From: Paragonimus westermani
Taxonomy: Eukaryota > Platyhelminthes > Trematoda > Plagiorchiida > Troglotrematidae
Direction: 5' to 3'
DNA: 64,000 bases
NCBI GenBank assembly: GCA_008508345.1
Contig: QNGE01000404.1
Span: forward strand, 113,225-177,224
The position numbers and the translations under genes are program-made. Below, in pieces: positions 1 to 12,600 of the stretch. The first letter of the stretch is position 1; each line of letters begins with the position of its first letter. The notes under the pieces are model-generated. The model made no database searches, was not told the origin of the DNA, and was given only the letters and a program-made list of their open reading frames with translations.

Positions 1-3000
1 CTAGTACCCACTGTTAAGAGAATAATCCAGATTATTAGTATCCTCTTACCTGCTGACAGAGAAGTATACTTGTCAGATTATGGCTGAACTGTGGTTCAGA
101 TATATGCACAGAAATGTTCACAAGCCAGTAGCCTTTTCTATCCAGTTTCTATCATTTGTAGGTTTATTTTTCGTTGTTTTTCTCTCAAACATCTCAACGA
201 ACCGTTTGTCAGAATGACTTCGACCAAAGCAGCACGAATGATTGGACTAACAGAGATCTGTCTTCAGTTTTTACAAATAAGCAAATCCGCTAACAACATG
301 TTCACTGTCACATTACAAAAGAGGTAATCAAACAAGCTGGGTAGTAGTACCAAGACAAAACGGATTCTGGTGGTAGACTCTAATTACCTATTAAATTTCT
401 TAAGGAAAATATTGATGGTATTGCAATACTTGCATGTCCTGTTTTTAAAGATTACTTTCAAATCGGCGGTTACGAAACCCATGGGAAGGAGCGCCAGGCT
501 CTTAGGGACTTCAGACTGAATGAGTTCATATTCCAGTTGTGTGAACAGAGGATGTTTGAGACTTTCGAGTGTTGAAGTCGATCATCAGGTCGAACTCAAG
601 ATACAGCGAGAGAAAGGAAAGTAATTCAACTTGAATATTAGTGGTTACCATGACATCAAATTGCGATTTGATGACTCGGAAATGACATTCTAGTTAATAA
701 GCTTGTTTTGAAAAAGAAATTTTTGCATTAGTGTTTCGTAAGTTTAATATGAATGAAGTCTGTTCCAGCAATCATGAAATTTTGTAACACTGGTTTGAAG
801 CAACAAAGAAATACGTGTATCTTTTCGATAAATTTTGACAGTCGTTCGAAAACTTACCATTCTGAAACAGGAAACATTAATCATACTGTCATTGTCCTTT
901 ACAATATTCAGGCTTGTTCACTGGTTTTAGGGGGAAATGTCGACACGCCAAAAGGTAATCAGTTATCACGGACGTTGCCAGTGGTCATTTTTGAAACAGC
1001 CTTTAACCGTGAACAAAAATCGATATTCGCACAGTGGACGTTAATGTTTCTTACTCATCCATTCCACTTTGTCCCGTAATCTGATCACAGGGTGTATTAG
1101 GATATTTTCCATTATTTATGCAAGTGAGTGTATTTCGATAATAACCTGCTCCAATCCAAACTGGCTTGGATTAGTCGCACTCGAATGAATTACTTGACCT
1201 GATAGTCAACTAATTTCAGCAGTTTATTTTTGTGAACCTTAAAAGTGTTTCGATTTTTAAATTAGCGAAATACTGGACGGCATGCAGTCTTTCGAAGTAG
1301 ACGTTTCTACCGGTCAGCTTCGATGACATGGTGTAAAATGAAGCCTTCTGCACTCTGCACACTATCTGAACTAAAGCTGGATTAGAGATCGGACTGGGAA
1401 CGGTATGCGCTTAGCGGAACAATGGTTAACAGTCTTGCTTCTGAGGTTTGTATACCAGAAATCAACTGTCACTTCCGATGAGTTCACTCGTAGGCAACAG
1501 GCGATGATTGGCGGGCAGGAAGGACTAAAAACTTATCAACTACAGTTGAACGTTTACAGAGCTTCCGGCTTTGTTGAGAAGAGCTTGATGAGGTAGTTAG
1601 CAAGAAGAATTAAAAACAGCTGGTCACAGCTTGAGAAGTGAACTTAACGTTCACCTCCCAGGCTAGATGTGTCGGCTTACCTGGCTACTGGGTAAGAAGA
1701 CTTGAAGAAATGTCCGCTCTCAATATCACAAGTAATGGATTGATTGTATCTGAACCACTGACAGTGACATGACCGAGGACAGTACCCAAGACGTAAGCTT
1801 TTCCGCGGGTGCAATGTGAATTTTATCTGGCACTGCGTTTATTGTTTGAAAAGTGTGTACTTGGATGGTGAATGACTAAATTTAACCATAAAGAAATACG
1901 TTGCGTCCTTGGTTGCTTTCATTTACAAACTAGGGATCCTTGTGTTGTTTTCAGGATTTCAAGGCACTTCAAAATCGGCGTCAATCTATGACTTATTTAT
2001 TGTTGTCAGTGAAGATGAGGCTAATAACTGGACCATTCCTAAACTCACGGCTGCCAACAGAATTCGATAGACTAAACCATATCTTATGAAATTAGACGTC
2101 AATATTAGATGACAATGATGTTTAGCTGGTTTGGATCAAAGTGGCTTGTCTTACAGCTTCAAAGAAAAGCGTTCTCTAGCAGAGCGAATGAATCCAGTGA
2201 CTAAGTTAGCCACCGTCGTGGTTGCTGTTCAGGCAACATCGATGTGGAAGTCTCACAGATACTGTAGTAATCGTTCGTTCCAAATCGACAATCGAATATA
2301 AAGTATCAATTTTAGTTCAGTCACACGCTATAGTTCAAGCGTTAATTTGATGGCTGAACACGTCCTGAATTTTCACTGTTTTGTATTTGTTTCGCGGTTT
2401 AGAAACGTATGCTCTAAGTATGCCTATGGTAAATACCAGAAGCATTACCACAAAGGCTGTGAGAACATAAATCGTGCTATCAATCTTGTGTCTGCTTCAA
2501 TCAGACTGAGCGTACTATTGTAATTAGCTCGAACTTAGTGTCACTTCAGTGATTCGGGGATCAAACTACCCTCCTCTTAAGTGCACACTCCACATGGTCA
2601 ATCACAATAGAACTGTGAATCTGTATAACAAGTGAACTACAACGAACGACAGTGAGTGAAAGTCAGCCATTCTTCCTATTCCCGATATTGACGGAAACAC
2701 TTTTTCCGATTAAATGTGTGTAATCTTAGAGCAGTGATGTCTGAAGTCGGATTGGCTAAATTGTGATAAAATATTAGTTTGAAATAAGCCGTTTGAATTT
2801 CATTTCTACTGTTGGCCTACAGACATGGATTTCGATCAGTTCAAAACGTGTTCGGTCGTAAACAGACAACTGTCTAATTTACTCCAAATTCATTGGTTCA
2901 CCCAACGATCAGGGTTTGTTGAAAATAAAGAGACCTAACGGTGAAAATGGGGATAACAACTTGGAGTCTAATAAGACAGTGACATAATCATACACATGTA

Positions 3001-4721
3001 AGACCGAACTTGAAAAGAGTGAGTACCACCATGTGTATATAACGGGCTGCAAAGTGAAGGTGGATAGAATATGTCTGCTGGGGTTAGCATTGAATGCCGA
3101 TGACAAATCCAGCAAACTCTAAACAACGCTTTACAGATTAAAATCGTACTATCAAACGAATAGTTGGGAGGTTTCAAACCGGACGTTTGACATCTTACAA
3201 CCAAATATCAGTGAAATCAGCTCACTTACATCAACAGCCAAAATCTTCAATGATCCATAACTGTGCGTACACGAACTTTCTTGATTAAAATTGAACGGAA
3301 TAACGCATAAAATATTGTTGTTAAGCTTTAAACTTGTTCTCCCGAGGGTTGCACATTACAACTGGATTCAAAGGTGCTATCTGAAAATCTTTGTGATCAA
3401 TTGACTGACCCGTAGGTACCTTCACAAACGGTCACTAAGAAAGTGAATTCGATTTTCATGCAGTCTAGTTATAGATATTTGATTCAGGAGAAGGAGAAAC
3501 CGAAGGATAACCAACAAGCAGGCACATTACAAAGTACAATGCAATAATATTATGTCGAAACAAAAGAAGTTCTTGAGCACAGAGAATCTCAGTAGTGTGG
3601 AGTGTTTTCACAGGATACCTACTTCAATGAAATGTATTAACCTGGAAAAAGGGATGCTGGAGAATATCGCTCGACCGTAGTTGAAAGAGCACTTTTCCAG
3701 ACTACTGAGAGACGTGAGCAAGAAATAGGTGGTTATTGGGGAAAGGTTTTGAGGACTTACAATAATATGTCCTCTTAGTTAGTGACTGAAGAAATCACAT
3801 ACGGACGGTATACCGCTGCGAGTTACTTTGGATTTACATTATTTAATGCGTCGTACCACGATAAAATGATTGAGCTAGTCGGTGGAACGGATTGGAATAC
3901 AGTTATCCACATACAAGTTAGGTAGGAGCATTTGAATTTACCGGTTTTTACCGGGTGTTCCCTTCCGATTTTATCTTTCCTGTTCTGTAATACTTTTGAA
4001 CGAGAAAACAAATTTCTTGCATGATTACTAACAGCATTGAAAGTAGCAGTAGGTTATAATTAGATAATGAACGCTGGCAATTTCTGGTAGTTGATTCCCG
4101 TTTGTTAGAAACGCTCATTGAGAGCAAGATGGGATAATGGGACTAGTACTACCTTAGCTCCACCACTCTGAGATTTACGCGGCAAAGGCTGAACGATTCC
4201 ATTTGTTATATTCCATTAGATAATGTGGATTTGGTGGGCACTTTGTGACATCAAATAGATCACTTGTAAGGCAAAATTGTAGGAGAATTATTAACACAGC
4301 GAAGCACAAGCTATAGCGCTCACGGGTGTCTTGCTAAAACTTAGTAACAAGAAGTTGCACTCGTTTCGGATGTCCAATTTTTACGTCGTCTGGAAAGTTC
4401 ATTGAGATTGGGTTACGCAGTGTGCAATTTATGGCAGTTTGGTAACACTGGAGGCAAACTTATCCGCTGACTTCCACATACCGTCACACAGATCCGTTCC
4501 TGTGGCATTGTTGAAAATGAAAATAATTGTATTCACGGCAAGTATTTATGGGAATTGGCTGTTTGAACCCACCAGATGGGCTAAAGTATGGTAGGTGATA
4601 GGACGAGCATTGGTACCCATACCGCAAATAAAGGGTTTTCTGACTTTCTCTACAACAGTGTCATGTAAAATGTCTTGTGTAGTGACACTTCGTTTGCATC
4701 TCATCGATCACTTTTTCGAAA
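1..4721. other. Stretch with no supported gene
   Basis: I see only short open frames (108 codons at most) on both strands, none with recognisable domains, and no clear repeat. It is AT-rich non-coding DNA, either intergenic or a long intron. Confidence 0.5.
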
Positions 4722-4873
4722 TTAACATACACTTTATATAGTAGGGTAGGAAGCAGCTAGGCGGAATCAATCTACTCATGTCTGAGTCAGTCAGTCAGGT
4801 GACCAAACCGGAAGCAGCAAGGTGCAACTGAGGAGTACTCATTAGTAAGAAACATGAATTTTGTGCAACACAA
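4722..4873 (+). repeat. Left inverted arm of the Penelope-like element
   Basis: This 152-bp arm is the reverse complement of 5414-5567 with about 17 differences. It starts TTAACATACACTTTATATAG and ends GCAACACAA. It contains the tandem CAGTCAGTCAGTCAGG-like run near 4789-4799. Confidence 0.8.
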
Positions 4874-4945
4874 TAGAATAGCAAGCACCTCAGCATATGC
4901 ACTAACGAACACACACCGAAATGTTTTTGAATTCGGAGATCGGTT

Positions 4946-5293
4946 GTGCCATCAATTCCATTACAAGACATCTTCTACAGACCAGGCACTCAGTGGGCCC
5001 AAGGATTCAGAATGTTCTTTAGACCGAAGCTTAAGCAGGCTCTCATTATTGCGGAAGCTGTCGCAATACATCGGCTGAATCCCACTTTGTGCACCCAGAA
5101 ACACTTGGTGACTAGCCTTCCGATATGTTGGTACTCTTTGTTCTCATTCTGCTTTCCTGTTTCCTCCAAACCAGAATTTTTAGACCGATTTGTTTCTTCA
5201 TACAACCTCACAACTGTTGGGTCACCCCTATCATTTCTCAATTCATACTGCCTTATCTTTTTAATCAGCTCATACGCAGGTGCACTATTTTAG
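4946..5293 (+). pseudogene. Penelope-like GIY-YIG endonuclease, C-terminal fragment
   Basis: This is a 115-codon open frame without a credible start. Residues about 27-61 carry the recognisable part: an IAEAVAIHRL helix, where GIY-YIG enzymes keep a glutamate-bearing helix, then NPTLCTQKHLVTSL and a tryptophan. The remainder (F/L/S-rich, to residue 115) is not recognisable and is probably 3' untranslated sequence read through. The GIY and YIG motifs are missing from this copy. The endonuclease normally nicks target DNA to prime reverse transcription; this fragment cannot be functional. Confidence 0.55.
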
Positions 5294-5413
5294 TTTGTGT
5301 TTGTTTTCCATAGGTTTTTCAGCCATATCTGACCTTTCCTATTCGATATGTATGGATTTTTTCAGCCAACTCTTTCTTTTCGGACTCCTAGTACCCTCCT
5401 GACCGACAACAAT

Positions 5414-5567
5414 TTTGTGTTGCATCAAATTCATGTTTTTCAACTAATGAGTACGCTTTAGTTGCACCTTGCTGCTTCCGGTTTTGTCACCTGACTGACT
5501 GTCTCAGACATGACTAGATTGATTTCGCCTAGCTGCTCGCTACCCCACTATATAAAGTGTGCGTTAA
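5414..5567 (-). repeat. Right inverted arm of the Penelope-like element
   Basis: Reverse complement of the arm at 4722-4873. The shared block includes GGAAGCAGCAAGGTGCAACT and ACACTTTATATAGT. Differences are scattered substitutions with one small indel near the inner end. Confidence 0.8.
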
Positions 5568-6409
5568 GTTAACAAAAGTAACCGATAGAATGCGAACGAA
5601 ATGTCAATGTGCAAGACATCTTACATGCTGCTGTTAACTTTTATCAAATTAACCGATGGGAACCAATGTCTCGAACTTCCTACACAACATAAATACTAAA
5701 ACAATAATGAAGAATTAAGGGGCTCCGTTGTCGATACGCGTTTTGCTGCGCAGGTGTAATCCATACTGACTTTTTTTTCAGAATTCCCTCTTCAGCCAGA
5801 CGTTAAGTTTCACATAGGTGCTGCTTTTTACTACGAACTTCAATACGAACAAGCCACACAGGTCGTACAACACAACACTTATCAGAATGGCATTTTGAGT
5901 ATCTTCCCGCTTTCCTGCGAAACAAGTCAAAGTGTCAACAATCCTCATTCCTTTTGTCTTTAGTCAACCACTTGTTGCGAGTTGTCTTGAAATAAGTCAA
6001 CCTTCACATCTGAATGATAGTTGGCACCACCAGACTTTGTTTACACTCTTCCTCTCTGGGTGCATAATCACATTTCATATATGTGTTGAACCTGACACCT
6101 CTGTTTTTTGAAGGTCATGGCGAACGTAGCATAAATAAACTATTTGCACGTTTTCATCCATTCATTTGGTAGTCAAACCAATCAGTTTCCGCTTTACATA
6201 ACTGTGGCTTGGTATCTGATGTTTTCACTCCCGCGTTATATACCATCATCACTTCCTTCAAACCAGTGGTCCGGCTACCCCACTCATGCCAGCCAGTTCG
6301 TAGAGAAGTCAACTAGCTGTTTATCTAGCAGCTATCAGAACGAGAGGATAACCTGAAGATTACCTACAGGAGAAAGTGGCTAACTGTTCATAGGTGATTC
6401 AGTTAGCAT
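5568..6409. other. Stretch with no supported gene
   Basis: Nothing recognisable; only short open frames. Confidence 0.5.
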
Positions 6410-6650
6410 CTAAGGTGGTCACTGAAATAGTATTTAACAGGGTTACCCCTTAGGGGTGCGGGCGGAGCTTAGTACGAAGCGTAGACAATAAACCGCATAT
6501 CTGACAAGCTCTACCAAAGAAGAACCCCGAGCATTCTGTGCCATTTAGAAGGAGACCGACTGAAAAATCTATCCGAATGCGAAATCTACGAACAAATTTA
6601 AGTGATGTCCGTCTCGCATACGGAATTGTAACTAGTCGAATGATAAAAAG
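6410..6650 (+). repeat. Decayed hammerhead SINE copy
   Basis: Along most of its length this follows the family seen intact at 16950-17160. GTATTTAACAGGGTTACCCC aligns with the A-box flank GTGGTTAACACGGTTGCCTC. CTGACAAGCTCTA (6499-6511) aligns with the ribozyme core and stem II. The tail AAAATCTATCCGAATGCGAA (6563-6582) aligns with GAAAGTCTATCAGAATGCGA. The core has a CTGACGA to CTGACAA change, stem II is destroyed, and GAAAC is lost, so this ribozyme is dead. Confidence 0.55.
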
Positions 6651-9600
6651 AATAGAAGTTTACTCTGTCGCTTTTTGTGACGCAGTTGGACATTTTTGTT
6701 CCTCTCCTGTAGATAATTTAGGGGAAAACGTCCAGGATGGTCCGTAATCGGTTGTTCATTTGAGGAAACGGTAGGGTTCCAATTTCGAACTTCCATGAGG
6801 ACAGCTTAAAAACCTTTGTTGTGAGCCTAGCCTACATAAGTTTTGACAGGTATAAGGATATTTCAAGTGATCACTGCAAAAGATGTTTTTCCTTGGTTTC
6901 CAGCAGACGCGGACAGTGACACGTTGACCCTGTATTTCTCAAAGTAACTTCGGCAGAGTCTTCTCCGCTTTCGCCACAGACTATCTTCCAGAACGATAAT
7001 TGCCACAACCCACTACTTCCAGCTGGGATGTACTAGATGGTCCGAATGGTCAAGCACCGATCAATGTTACAAGGGGCGATACAATAAACACGAACCTCTA
7101 ATAGGTTGTTTAGCTTCGAAGATCTGTGGGCCAGGTTTCCGGATCAATAACGGAGTTTTCCAGTCATATTAATTAAGCAAACTGGACCAGGTTTGTAACG
7201 GTTGTGGTGACGAAAAACTGAGGTGGAATACTAACCACATGGGCTGAGCAAGTTAAAATTTGAATTGGCGCCAACACATACGTGAACCACAGTGAGAAGC
7301 TGGATGTCATTATAGTCGCTTAGAGGCAGCACGAAGTTTTGAGTAAAATTTACGACAAAAATGGAGAACATTAATGGCGAACATTTTACACTGTGATTTG
7401 ATGTCATCGATTACTAAAAGAGAACCTTCACAAAACTGTATACAACAAAAACGCTTGAAGAGGCCGATCAAACAATTTCTGTATTCTGCACGTTAATGAT
7501 ACGACCAGTGATTAATTACTCCAAAAGTATTGTGTGCGCAAAGAACTGGTCGTTGCAGTTTGTTCAGTATGGCTTCAATAAACGCTAGCAATTTCTGATT
7601 TCGGTTGTGCAACAACAATCTGAACAATATGGCCGGTTCAACTAGGTGACCGGTTGATATGATGTGTTAAGCGTCAACTAAGCTTAAGTCTTCAAGCTTG
7701 CTGTAGCCAACGGGTCGTCTGCTGCATATTGCAGCTTTCACTCTGATGCAGGCACCAATATGTATGTAACACCGTTTTGCGGAGTTAATCTTCAAATGCT
7801 TTAAAGAGTGCACATCTGGATAGCTGAGTGGATGTTCTGTGTGGTACATTTGACCCTGGCTTGACCCTGGCGACCAGACACCTAGTTGGGCCAAACAAAG
7901 TGTTCAGGGTATTGTCGCAAAGTAATAACCTGAAACTGCTTGTGAGTAATGAAGCAATCCCAATCAGGCAACATCGTCCAGTTTTGTGTGCGTAGAGGTA
8001 GCTGACAATTAATTTCTTTGTAACAGAATTGACTACGCTATTACTGCGCAAACGATTTTATCTCTGTGGTTGATCAGTTCCCAAATTGTGCTGAGTACAG
8101 TTTGCATCGGATTTGTTGGTTTTAGATCAATAACTAGTGCCAATAAACCGGAATACTAACATTTCGAAAATTATTTATTCTCATCATGTTTACAGTAAAG
8201 AGATAAAGAGGAGTGAGTGCGTTAAAGTGAAGGTGCGACAATTGGAAAGCAACCACCGACGTTCACGGCATTTAGTTAGAATGCACCATACCGCCGAATG
8301 CCATAGATGAAAACGTTTCTGTTTTACGCTTGATACCTTCTCAGTCATTGGATTACTAGCCGTTGTCTTGATGTGGATCTCTGCCACGTCAACACTTCCA
8401 CAGGTTGTTGTTTTCTTGTCTGTCAGATGCGTAAAGAAAAGTTACCATATCACTTCTCTGCTGGACACCGGAACCGGTTTAATCTGTTGATCCCAGCTGG
8501 TTGCACGTGACTAATCTTGCAAACTGTACACGTCACATGTGATGGATAGCATCTCAACTGCACACTGAAATGTCCGGTTGGAGCGCAGACGTGGTTCAAG
8601 AAACAGTGGATGGTGTAAGTTTGTATGTTCAATTTTTTTTGATAGACTGGTCACTAGACAGACGATTACGTTCGCATTATGTGATTAAAGGTCAAGAGTG
8701 TGAGCAAGTGTTTGAACGTTGTGTTCAAATCAATTTACACAGAGTAACCAGTTTGAAGGAAGCTTGTGAACAATGTAAAAACAAGACTCCGCTGATGCTC
8801 AAGTCTTCTGCCACAGCAGATTTATATTTACGTTGAATCCCGGAAATCCTTTTGGGCTTTATGTAAGAACTGCGCGAACACAGTTTTGTTTTTCTGTCCT
8901 GTTTAAGTTCCGAGATACCCGTCGCAATTTGTGTGCACAGATTGCGTGTGGTGCAAAATTTTCAATGTGTATTTGTAGACTCTGGTTAGTGCGTTCACGA
9001 AATTTGCTCTTTTAAGTACACCCATACACAACCACATAGACGATGTTACCATTAATGATCTAACTGGCTTTAGCAGAGTTGATAAATGTGCCGCATTCTG
9101 GTTTCGACGCACCTGTCATGTGCATTCAAAGTGTTTGTCTGTGTGTGTACGTGTGCGAGTGCAGTCGTTTATGAGGACCGCGATGACTCAGATGGGAGAG
9201 ACGTACGTGCGCTGGCGGACTTGCAGGTGTTCAGAGTTTAACAGCAGCCTATGCAACAACAACACAATCAGCAGTAACAAAACCCTCCCACTTTGGCCGT
9301 AGACAAACTACACCGATGGACTACGGAAGAGGAAAACGGATGAGGAAATTCTGGCAGTAAGATGAACGTGTTTTTGTCAGAAAAACGCACGTACGCTGCA
9401 CGCGTGCGTACTTGCCTGCGTATGAGCCTGCAGCAACACTGGGAATTATCTATACACCACAACCTATATGGGCGTCGGAACGCTAGAAATGTTACCCGTT
9501 TTTCCCATCTCTCTCTCACTCTAGACTTCACACGGTTTCGTGGATCTTCTTAAGGCTGAGGGTGATGATGTGAACAATGCTGAGCTTGTTGTTAGGCACG

Positions 9601-12600
9601 GTTGTCTGCGAATATCGCACCTATGTAGCAGGGAAAAAGTGACGGAAGTTGTTGATTTATTTTACAGGGTGAAGTATCCATGCGACACAAATCAAGAGGC
9701 GTGGATTTTCAATCACCTAAAACTTGAATAACCTACAGACTGTCACGATGAATGTCATGATCAAGAGAAGGCCAAATGATATGGTCAGGACTAGTCATGT
9801 TGCACTAGCCAGCGTGTGCGCATCTTGATCTTTAGATGCTGTTCATCAGTCCAATTTGACGGATCCAAGAAAATTGTCAGAGCATTCCAGTTAGCATCCA
9901 AATGAGTACACGATCCAGTCAGCCGTTTAGCAGTTTGAAACTGATAATGAATCTCTGCGTTCCCTAGCACTGATCACCAACCTGAAACGTATCGTTAATA
10001 CATTGTCTTAACGAGTAATTCAGATCAGATGGTGAATATAAGCTATGTGTATGAAGTCATCTACCTCCGTGTTTGAGAGATGCTAACCTTGACTATATGC
10101 TACCGTAGCGGAACAGGTAAGAACTGATTTAATGTGGCAAAATTGAGCAAGAATTGCTGGTTAGAGGTAGTAGTAGTATTTGGTCGGATGGGAACACGTC
10201 AATGATCGCCCCAAGCTTCTTCACCGCACAGCTTTCTCATCAGCCCATCGGGTGATCTAAGAGTTCGTGATCAGCCGGTAGAGATTCATCAAGGTTACAC
10301 CGCTGAACTATCAAGTTTTTATTAGTTCGTAATCGTGGATACCGCGTGATGATGCGGTAAACTTTTGCTGGTGTTCAATCTCTGTATCTGCTTCACTAGT
10401 CGTAATTTTTGGATTTTGCTGGACACACTAACGAGCTAGTGGCTTGCATTAGCAATCAGCCTAGTTGATACAGGTCAAACGTTGGCAATAAATCATACCA
10501 AGACTGCTCATATTTTCATGACGCATACGTCAAGCTCTCAAACTGCTGAGCAAAATAAGTTGTAATCGGACGCTGCACACTCTTCGACGACGATCGGGCG
10601 AAATTGTTTCAACGTCACAAACAACAAAGACTGAACGGAGTAGCTTTTACCATCACCTCACTCGTCAATGCATTCAAAAGAAGTTTACTGAGTGGGTGTT
10701 TACTTCATACACATCTGAGCGTTATGCTGGGTAGCGGATACAAACGCTCTGAAATCTAAATATGAATGATAGTCTCTCTCCTTTTTTAATAGGCAACAAT
10801 TTATTCGGTGGGCTACATACTGTTTACCACAAGTTGTACCTTTGTAAGTTAGATGTCCTCTGTGGTTTTGAGCCTAGAACCACCAGTTTTAAAATGTACC
10901 CAATTTTTATTGCTCCTGATCAATAATTGTGACTTTTGCTTGCGGGTTTTAACTAGTAGAAGAATTCCATTAAAAACTGTGAGTATAGCTTCTAAAGTGG
11001 AGCTGAAACCTGGCTGCTCTAACCCTCCTGAAGTCCAATCACTTTTGATATAACTGTGCGAGACAGGCTGAATAACTGATCAAGCGTCAAGGCATATCAT
11101 TACCCATGTTCAATTTGTCTACGGACACAACAAATTTGTGCTCGATAAGCAAATTCACTCAATCAGCCCATAGTTAAGAACCAGTTTGGTGTGTAGGTAC
11201 TCTGGTTTCATGTGATCTTAATGACCAGCCAACACTGGTTTGAAATTATTAGAAGCCATTCAAAGTGAGCATCACTGTTTAAAAATAGCGAAATTGGCTA
11301 CAAGCGAATATCAAGTCACGAATGTTGGAAATCATAGGTTAGAAACTGCCTTCCCATGATGATAATCCGGTTTAAACCTAGAAACAGTTAGCTATACAAA
11401 TAAAACGACGACAGAAAAAGCTGATTACCCCAACTTGAATGTACATTTATTGACATCGGTTTACACACGATTTTTATACCGTTTTAATATAAGAAGCTGA
11501 AATTACAGATGTACAGTGGACTTCAGTTGGTGAATCCCCGGCTAGACAACGAACAACAGTGTGACAATGGATAGACTGACCATTTTCAAGAGCACAATGA
11601 AGTGTCGTTATAAAAAATTACTTTTGAGTAAACCAAGAACTGTGTGTTGCACATCGTTTCTAATTGGAGCGATCGAGTTTCTAGTGTCTCCGATACAAAT
11701 ACTTCAGTGTGTACAACTGTTAAAACGCGAAATGGTTGACGAGCTCAAAGTGTGATATATTCTTTGTCACTGCATTGTTGTCAGATTGGTTGAATAAACA
11801 GGTGCTAAGATGAACGTCTTCGTTTTCATGTAGCCTTCAATGAAACACGGTAAGATTCTGACAGTTTTCATAATAACTTCAGCTTCACAGTTTACAAGGC
11901 ATCATTTTTCAAGTTGTTTGATAAAATTGGGCCCATCTTTTTATGTAGCTCGTAGTAAAGATGGAAGAGTGTTTGCCAAAGTGCGCCAATGAAGTCTGTT
12001 TATTTACACACAAAAGATGTCATTGCACAGACTAACAGTCGCAATTTCAGTTGAAAAATGTGTACTAAGTCAGTTTGATTACTTATAGATGAAGTCACAT
12101 AGGTAATGTGTTAATTGTTGGCCTGCATAACCTGCAGTCATCAGTCAGCTCTGCTTAAAAGTGACCATTTTAAAATACCATACCAAAGTCGATGTTGCGT
12201 GAGCCATTGGTAGCGAATTTCAAGAAGAAGCTACCCATGCACATATTTTTAGATCAGAAAGCCGAGTTTTCAGAATCATTTAAGCAAAACGTAGGTAAGT
12301 TCTAGCGTTAACTGTCAAGTCTAGTCGGGTGTCAGTTACAGCAAAAAGTTGTCAGCGAGAGCTAAGGTGATTTACTAAAAGGCCACAGATTAAATTTACA
12401 ATAAATCAGAGTCCATGACACTGACTGAGTGGTCATGAATATGTTCACTTATACGCAATGTTTGAAGGCTTGATTAAGGTGTTATATGAGTCTATGGCTG
12501 TAATTAATGAAACAGGCAAGTAGGTTATTCCTCTGTTAAGCCAAAATTAATTAAAAGTTTCAAGTACTTAATTATTCAAGGATAAGGATTTCCATTTTCA

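Larger units (their letters stand above)
4722..5567 (+). mobile_element. Degenerate Penelope-like element with inverted terminal arms
   Basis: The unit is about 850 bp and is bounded by two inverted arms, 4722-4873 and 5414-5567, that match at roughly nine bases in ten after reverse complementing. Between them a plus-strand reading encodes the C-terminal end of a Penelope-type GIY-YIG endonuclease. At about 5024-5128 it reads KLKQALIIAEAVAIHRL followed by NPTLCTQKHLVTSLPICW. The same NPxLCxQK...V..L..PW ending recurs in the fragment at 49.6 kb, which supports a shared family. Upstream, another frame reads TRHSVGPRIQNVL, matching the preceding TGHxVxP segment, so at least one frameshift is present. 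No reverse transcriptase domain remains. Penelope-like elements are known to carry LTR-like repeats in direct or inverted orientation, so an internally deleted copy with inverted arms is the simplest reading. A non-autonomous DNA transposon that captured the fragment is the alternative. Confidence 0.6.

Noticed and set aside
4826..4865. CTGAGGA ... GAAAC within the Penelope-like left arm, with a TACT-CATT-AGTA hairpin between, resembling a hammerhead
   Set aside because: Stem II lacks its closing G-C pair, the base at the cleavage position would be G, no stem I pairing is found, and the right arm has CTAAAGC instead of the core.
12253..12294. A 42-base micro-exon (DQKAEFSESFKQNV) between a TTTTTAG acceptor and a GTAAGT donor
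   Set aside because: Micro-exons are known in flukes, but an interval this short with both signals is expected by chance many times in 64 kb and no partner exon was found.
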